From Protostelium mycophagum (lineage: Eukaryota > Evosea > Variosea > Protosteliida > Protosteliaceae), in assembly GCA_002081555.1 (NCBI GenBank), contig MZNV01002869.1, forward strand, positions 18,621-82,620: a stretch of 64,000 bases of DNA. The letters are read 5' to 3'. Position 1 is the first letter of the stretch; each line of letters starts with the position of its first letter. The notes beneath the pieces are model-generated. The model made no database searches, was not told where the DNA came from, and saw only the letters and a list, made by a program, of their open reading frames with translations. This document shows, one piece after another, positions 59,314-64,000 of this stretch. The translations under genes were made by a program, and so were the position numbers.

Positions 59314-61287
59314 TTATGCTTCGTCTATCATCACTCTCACTCCGCTTGATTGATCTGGGTAATGTCCACTGCTGTCATTGTGGTGACTTCCTCGCCACGC
59401 AGACACCACGTTTTCTAAATCGTCGTCTTCCTCTAAAAGACTGATTGCATCAGTCATCTGGATGATGTGAAACTGAACCGCGCTCACCTTGCACCTCTGT
59501 GGTGTCCTCTCTTCGATAGAGATGGTCCTCTACTGTGTCCTTTCTTCTTTTCTTTCTTTTCCACCTTTCATTTCTCAGCGACACTTTTTATTTTCAAGAA
59601 AGATTCGGAGAACATGAATACCTCAGAAGGATTTCTAGAATGACCCTTTGCTTCTGATGGTTTTCTGGAGTGTCCTTTCACCTCGGAAGCATTTCTAGAA
59701 TGACCCTTCTTTATGTTGGGCGATGAGGACGCGAGTGAGTTGGACCTTGAGTGTGTCTTGCGCTGCTTCGGGCTGAGTGAATTTAGGTTTAGCTGTTCAG
59801 GGTCAATATCAAAGAGTATGTATCCTTATCATCTTCATTTTATTTATATCAAGTGACAGAAACCACTGATAGGAATGTGTTGGGCTAAAGAAACCTGAGA
59901 GGACATGAACACCGACAACACTGCACAGGACGTCTGAAAACAACCGAACAAACACTCACCCGGTTTGCCAGCTCTTCAAACACAAAGTCGGCCTCGCCAT
60001 TCGCTTTCATGTATTGTAACAACCCCTCTACACGTGTGATGACGTCATCGATGAAGGGTCTGCTCTGGGGGTCCACATTTAGGATCCAAGTGATTAAATT
60101 TTGAAAATCTGAAGAATATCTGCAACATTTAAATATATTTTGGTGAATAAAAATAACTACTTCTGTTGTGAAGGCGGGAAACGGACGAGACCGCCGGTAA
60201 CGGCTAGATTTATGCTTCCTTGCATACTGTCCGATTCAAAAGGATTCTCCACGTAGGCCATCGCATATAGAGTGCACCCAAGACTCTATACGAATTACTT
60301 TTTCACAATAAAATGTTCAACATTCTGCGCCAACATACACAAAAGAAATATATTATTAAATAAGCTCACCCATACGTCTGTTCTTTCGTCTATTGTAGTG
60401 CCATTAGCCACTTGAAAAAGTTCAGGGGCTTTGTACAACGGTGTGCAGTTGGTGTTGCACCATTCCTCAAGCTCTAAAGCCTCTCTGCGTGTGCTAATCA
60501 TGTGTCTGGCCTCACTAACAGACCCAAAATCAAAGAGGACAAGGTGTCTTTTTTCTGAGACTAAGATATTGTGTGGCTAGCGTCATCAATCATTTCGGCA
60601 TGGTTGATTCTCACCTTGATGTCATTATGGGAGAGGGGAGGATTGTGATGATGAAATTGAGCAACTCCACGGCACAGCTCTAAGAAGGCAGATAAAATAT
60701 ATTTCTCAGAAAAGTACTGTCCAAACTCTGCCTCTGAACGTCTTCGTGCTTCCAAGGCGTCTTGAAGAGTATGCTGTTGATAGATTACTCAGAGTTCTCC
60801 TGGCCCTGTACTTACATCATAGAGAGGTAATAAAACCCAGTATTCCGTCGCTCCAGGGACTTTCTCGGACGGTCTCTTTTCGACATCGATGGCAGTAAGG
60901 ATATTTCCATGTTTAAATTTGCTAAAGGTATCCACCTAATACATCGTTAATCGAAAGATCCAGTCGAACGTAAGCCGACCTCTGTCTGAGCACTCTTTAT
61001 CTGTTCTGGTGTTTGGCATAACGTCTTCTTTAGCGCGAACGTCCTGTGAAAACGTGAATCTCCTTGAATTGGAAAAATGTTTCTGCAGACACATCACCTT
61101 CCATTAGCAACGTCCTCGACCTGAGGGGAATGTGAGAAGTTATTGTAGAAAACGTCGCAGATTACATCTCGAAAAACATTGTCACCTTGTATACATAAGA
61201 AAAGCCACCCTCTCCAACCTGGTGTGTGACTTTATATCTGTGTTGATTGATATTTATAGCTTTCGATTTCGATACTGAGCCCCCCAT
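59314..61287 (-). CDS. STK16-like (NAK family) protein kinase with KGHSR repeats
   Basis: Start at 61287 gives MGGSVSKSKAIN, a myristoylation-type N-terminus as in STK16. The kinase has HRYKVTHQVGEGGFSYVYKV (Gly loop), RTFALKKTLCQTPEQIKSAQ, EYWVLLPLYD, CRGVAQFHHHNPPLSHNDIK, PHNILVSEKRHLVLFDFGS, NTNCTPLYKAPELF, DERTDVWSLGCTLYAMAYVE and NVDPQSRPFIDDVI. The catalytic loop reads HND where most kinases have HRD, but Asp and Lys are kept. The tail, in several small exons, carries four KGHSRxxS copies (about 59520-59710), likely phosphorylation sites, and an acidic end (LLEEDDDLENVVSAW). STK16 acts at the Golgi; location here is inferred. Stop TAA at 59314. The last exon joins are by eye. Confidence 0.8.
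59520..59710 (-). repeat. Short coding repeats KGHSRxxS in the kinase tail
   Basis: Three adjacent copies lie at about 59634-59651, 59661-59681 and 59694-59709, with a fourth near 59528-59550 in the next exon. Each encodes Lys-Gly-His-Ser-Arg followed by two residues and Ser. The neighbouring KRGHHR looks like a decayed fifth copy. Confidence 0.7.
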
Positions 61288-61507
61288 CTCATCCGGCTGA
61301 TTGTTGGTGGTCTGCTGTCCAACCTTGTGCGTAAGAATTCTTCGACAACAGGTAAATTGTAAATAATCATCATCAAACAGAACGATGTTTCTGTTTTGCA
61401 GCTGGAGAGCAATTCTAACCAGAATCTACACGAGACAGTATTGTTAAGTTCAATTGAATGAAGTCATCCAAAACATCACATTCCATTTTCAAGAGCAGCA
61501 CTCCAGT

Positions 61508-61897
61508 TTAGTGATCGTAATCCTCATGGGAGACCTTGAAGACATTTGTTGAATTTGATATCAAAGATAATCTCCATTGTCTCCAATTGAATTCGCATAA
61601 TGAAAAGAACAGCAAAGCATGCTCGAATCTGCATAAAAGATATCCTTTATGTCCTTGATCCTCCCTACAAGAGGAGATCATAGGCCCGAAGATTCGACAT
61701 CACAAGGGAGGGGTGACAAAGATTGAGGGGATCTTAGGTCTTGAGGGAGAGCGTCTGAATTGATTAGAATCAGATGAGAGGTCACATATGCACTGGACTC
61801 ACGGTGATTCTCTGCCTCTCTTTGTATGCTCCACTTTTAATCTTTTGTTTTGAATGTCAATACTCTCTAATTCTGGAAAAGTGCGCTTAGATACCAT
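61508..61897 (-). CDS. Small unknown protein, three exons
   Basis: A minus-strand frame starts at 61897 (MVSKRTFPELESIDIQNKRL), or earlier at 62029 or 62011 (MPKKRIWSLKC). It splices at GTGAGT near 61803 into a short Ser/Pro/Arg exon (RSPSRPKIPSIFVTPPL), and again into EDQGHKGYLLCRFEHALLFF, ending KVSHEDYDH at TAA 61508. The frames agree at both joins. The basic start could be a nuclear-localisation signal. No family is recognised. It lies 220 bases upstream of the STK16-like gene on the same strand, so an alternative is that this is a 5' leader of that gene. Confidence 0.4.
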
Positions 61898-62394
61898 CTT
61901 CTGGTGGTCTGCGTGCGTGTGGAAGAACCGGAATGAATCACGATCACAAAATTCAAAAATTTCATTTTCCCGCCTTGCACATTTCAACGACCAGATTCGT
62001 TTTTTCGGCATCGCACTGTAAAATCTCACAGACTATCTGGTTTTTGACACAAGACAGTGAGTGAACAAGCAGAAAGGATCGGTGCGCCTGTTCCTTTGAA
62101 GGCTTTGGCTGGAAGAGATTCTGTATCTTGTCTGATTGGCAAAATGACCGCGCTGCAAAGTGCGCTAACCACCCTCCACACTGAAGTATACACTTTGAGT
62201 GTGAAGCATAAAATTATAAAGTGTGAAGTATAACAAATTGAACTTTATATATTTATTATAAATATTCTATTTTTCTTGTTTGTCTTCTTGGCTGTTCTCT
62301 CTTTCAGATTAACTGTGTCTCATTAATATTGGGCTCATCTGAATTTCTTTTACTTCTTGATCCTCTTCTAATAAAATTTTTATCATTTATTTAT

Positions 62395-62496
62395 AGAATT
62401 TGCCATACACAGCAATTTTACAAATGTTATTTTATAATTGTTTTTAGAAATTGCTACACACAGCAGTGTCCAAAAAGGATTTTTTATAATTGTTTA
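62395..62496 (+). repeat. Two imperfect direct repeats of about 51 nt
   Basis: Copies at 62395-62445 and 62446-62496 both begin AGAA(A/T)TTGC, continue CACAGCA and end in TTTTATAATTGTTT. They are adjacent, so they form a short tandem duplication with about a quarter of positions changed. Confidence 0.7.
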
Positions 62497-63050
62497 GGAA
62501 AGGCATCTGTATTATTATATAGTATCTGTTATCTCAAGCTCAGAGACAGCAGGGATGAAACACAGGAGCAGTAAAGAAATAAATAAGTCAAAATGCTACT
62601 GTGGTCTTAACTCTGTCTCTTCTGACAGACTAAGGTTTTATTATGAGTCATTCTGCTATAGAGAAGATCAGGATGACAGGTGCATTTAGTCACTTGTCTA
62701 CAACACTTAAATTGCCAATCTCAGTCTCAATCATCTTAGGCATAAGAACAGCACACACATAAATATTAGTTTACTATACTGCATGATCACCTAATTTAGC
62801 ACCTTACTGTTGCTAAGCATCAATCAATCACAGCACTTTCAACTATAGTTAGACAATATCAGAAAGGATAATAAGACCTGCTATATGATTGATTATTGTG
62901 GAGTAAGTGGAGTAACAATTTTCAAAAAAAACTCAGATGATGTTATAATCCGATCTGTTTCTTTATGAAATTTTGTAATATAGGACACAACCACATCATC
63001 ATTGCACTTTATAAGGATGAATCAGTAACTGATATGTTATTGTGTAACAC

Positions 63051-63182
63051 ATTATGCAGACATATCTGTATTTGTATAATTTGTTATGCAGACATGTCCA
63101 CATTGCTATAACTTAATATATAGATGCATTTGCAATTCTCATTATGTGGACATGTCTGCATTGATGCAATTTGTTATGTGGA
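63051..63182 (+). repeat. Short repeat family (TTATG..GACAT unit)
   Basis: Units begin near 63051, 63084 and 63141, with a partial at 63174. Each reads TTATG then (C/T)(A/G)GACAT(A/G)TC, an ATT block, and a run ending in AATTT or AACTT. Unit length is about 33 nt, with a 25-base spacer before the third copy. Confidence 0.7.
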
Positions 63183-64000
63183 ATCTATATCAACTTTTTA
63201 TTTTTTCTATATACTGACTGTCATCAGTTATTGCTTCATCTATGGTGGTTTTAACATATTAAAGTTTCTTTTCTTATGGTTTGGCATATCCACTGTGATG
63301 TCAATAAACTGTTTTCAATCTATAAAAAAAACCTCAAAAAGCAATCATAGAATGATTTTCCAGAGCTCATCAATTTAGTCCTTAATCCATAAAAATCAAT
63401 CAAGCCAACTATTATTTAAAGAGAGTCTCTCAACAGAATATGCCAATTTTTGGGAAGCTACATACATTAGCAGGACATGATGCAATCTATCATTCCTTAA
63501 GGATCAATCATTTATTAAAGCATTATAAGAAGATGCAATTACCTGATCAAAAAGGAAATGGAGAGAGATAAAGAAATAAAAGAAGAAGAAACAATCCACA
63601 AACCAAAGACCTTCCTAACCGTTAGAAGACTTTGAGTGTTTATTTACAAAACCTTGGCGTGTTGTAGACTGCAGACTTAGGTAAATGCGCACTTTTGCAT
63701 TCCCTAAATAATAAGGATTGCAGGAACATTTCAGGAACAAAGTCAGAACATTTAGCACAACACTGTTATGCACAAAATATTATCAATAGAATTTTTATCA
63801 TATAAACTTTAGACCTTGCTATACAATGTTCCTTGGGTTATATACCAATGTATTGCCTTTTATGGATAGAAAATAAATTAAATGGACCTAAATTTTGCAA
63901 TGTTCTGTTCCTTGTTCTGCCTTTTTTGTTTTGTATTTTTCTGGCTTATGGCTGGGAATTATCAAATTCTAATGGCACAAAACCAATCTTATTTCAATAG

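Larger units (their letters stand above)
62150..64000. other. AT-rich, repeat-bearing non-coding region
   Basis: The last 1.85 kb is clearly more AT-rich than the rest and lacks any recognisable exon. Open frames at 62329-62574 and 63124-63378 are low-complexity. Direct repeats are present (separate entries). No transposase, reverse transcriptase or terminal repeat was identified; decayed mobile DNA is possible. Confidence 0.5.

Noticed and set aside
62040-62170. Possible tRNA near GCGCTGCAAAGTGCGC
   Set aside because: No B-box (GGTTCGAATCC-like) or cloverleaf could be drawn.
63051-63182. Possible CRISPR array
   Set aside because: Units are diverged, nearly contiguous and lack unique spacers of equal length; the host is eukaryotic.
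62329-63378. Open frames of 81-84 codons in the AT-rich end
   Set aside because: Their hydrophobic, Phe/Ile-rich translations are what random AT-rich DNA gives.

Overview
The window is nuclear DNA from a compact, intron-rich eukaryote. Almost every gene is cut by very short spliceosomal introns, many only 41-46 nt, with GT donors and AG acceptors. There are no operons, and neighbouring genes lie only tens to a few hundred bases apart on either strand. The gene set (VPS13, a SulP carrier with STAS and cyclic-nucleotide domains, a DOCK-family GEF, an SH2 protein, an IRG-like GTPase, bacterial-type TreZ) suggests a free-living amoeboid protist. An amoebozoan such as a protosteloid amoeba is the best guess, but this is inference from gene content and no marker gene fixes the species.

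Layout, left to right. 1-14.1 kb: 3' end of a mitochondrial IF-2 gene, then a complete VPS13 lipid-transfer protein gene of about 13 kb. 14.2-19.7 kb: a small secreted protein (minus), a mitochondrial SLC25 carrier, and malto-oligosyltrehalose trehalohydrolase (TreZ). 19.7-25.9 kb (minus): a large receptor-like protein with a Cys-rich ectodomain and seven membrane segments. 26.6-31.3 kb: importin-11. 31.8-36.5 kb: dolichol kinase (minus), a tandem GST-N/thioredoxin-fold protein, and casein kinase 1 (minus). 37.2-40.8 kb: SulP-STAS-CNBD transporter. 41.0-46.5 kb: an F-box plus DOCK DHR-2 protein with a long Ser/Pro repeat tail. 46.7-48.6 kb: a C2-domain CaM-kinase-like kinase. 48.9-54.3 kb: a Cys-less rhodanese, an IRG-like GTPase, an SH2 protein and a PEPCK-like protein without its P-loop. 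54.5-62 kb: a small unknown gene, UBA3, a PGAP4-like glycosyltransferase, ribosomal protein L35, an STK16-like kinase and a small unknown gene. 62.1-64 kb: AT-rich DNA with short direct repeats and no recognisable gene.

The genes form no single pathway. Loose themes are ER/Golgi lipid and glycan work (VPS13, dolichol kinase, PGAP4), signalling (CK1, C2-CaMK, STK16, SH2, DOCK, 7TM), and ubiquitin-like modification (UBA3, F-box). The most distinctive features are several unusual domain combinations or inactivated enzymes, a strongly preferred extended 3' splice signal (YGTTGTAG), and a complex inverted repeat inside a CK1 intron. I found no CRISPR array, rRNA, confident tRNA or intact transposase. 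Exon borders were read by eye from reading frame and splice signals, so spans are firmer than individual junctions.
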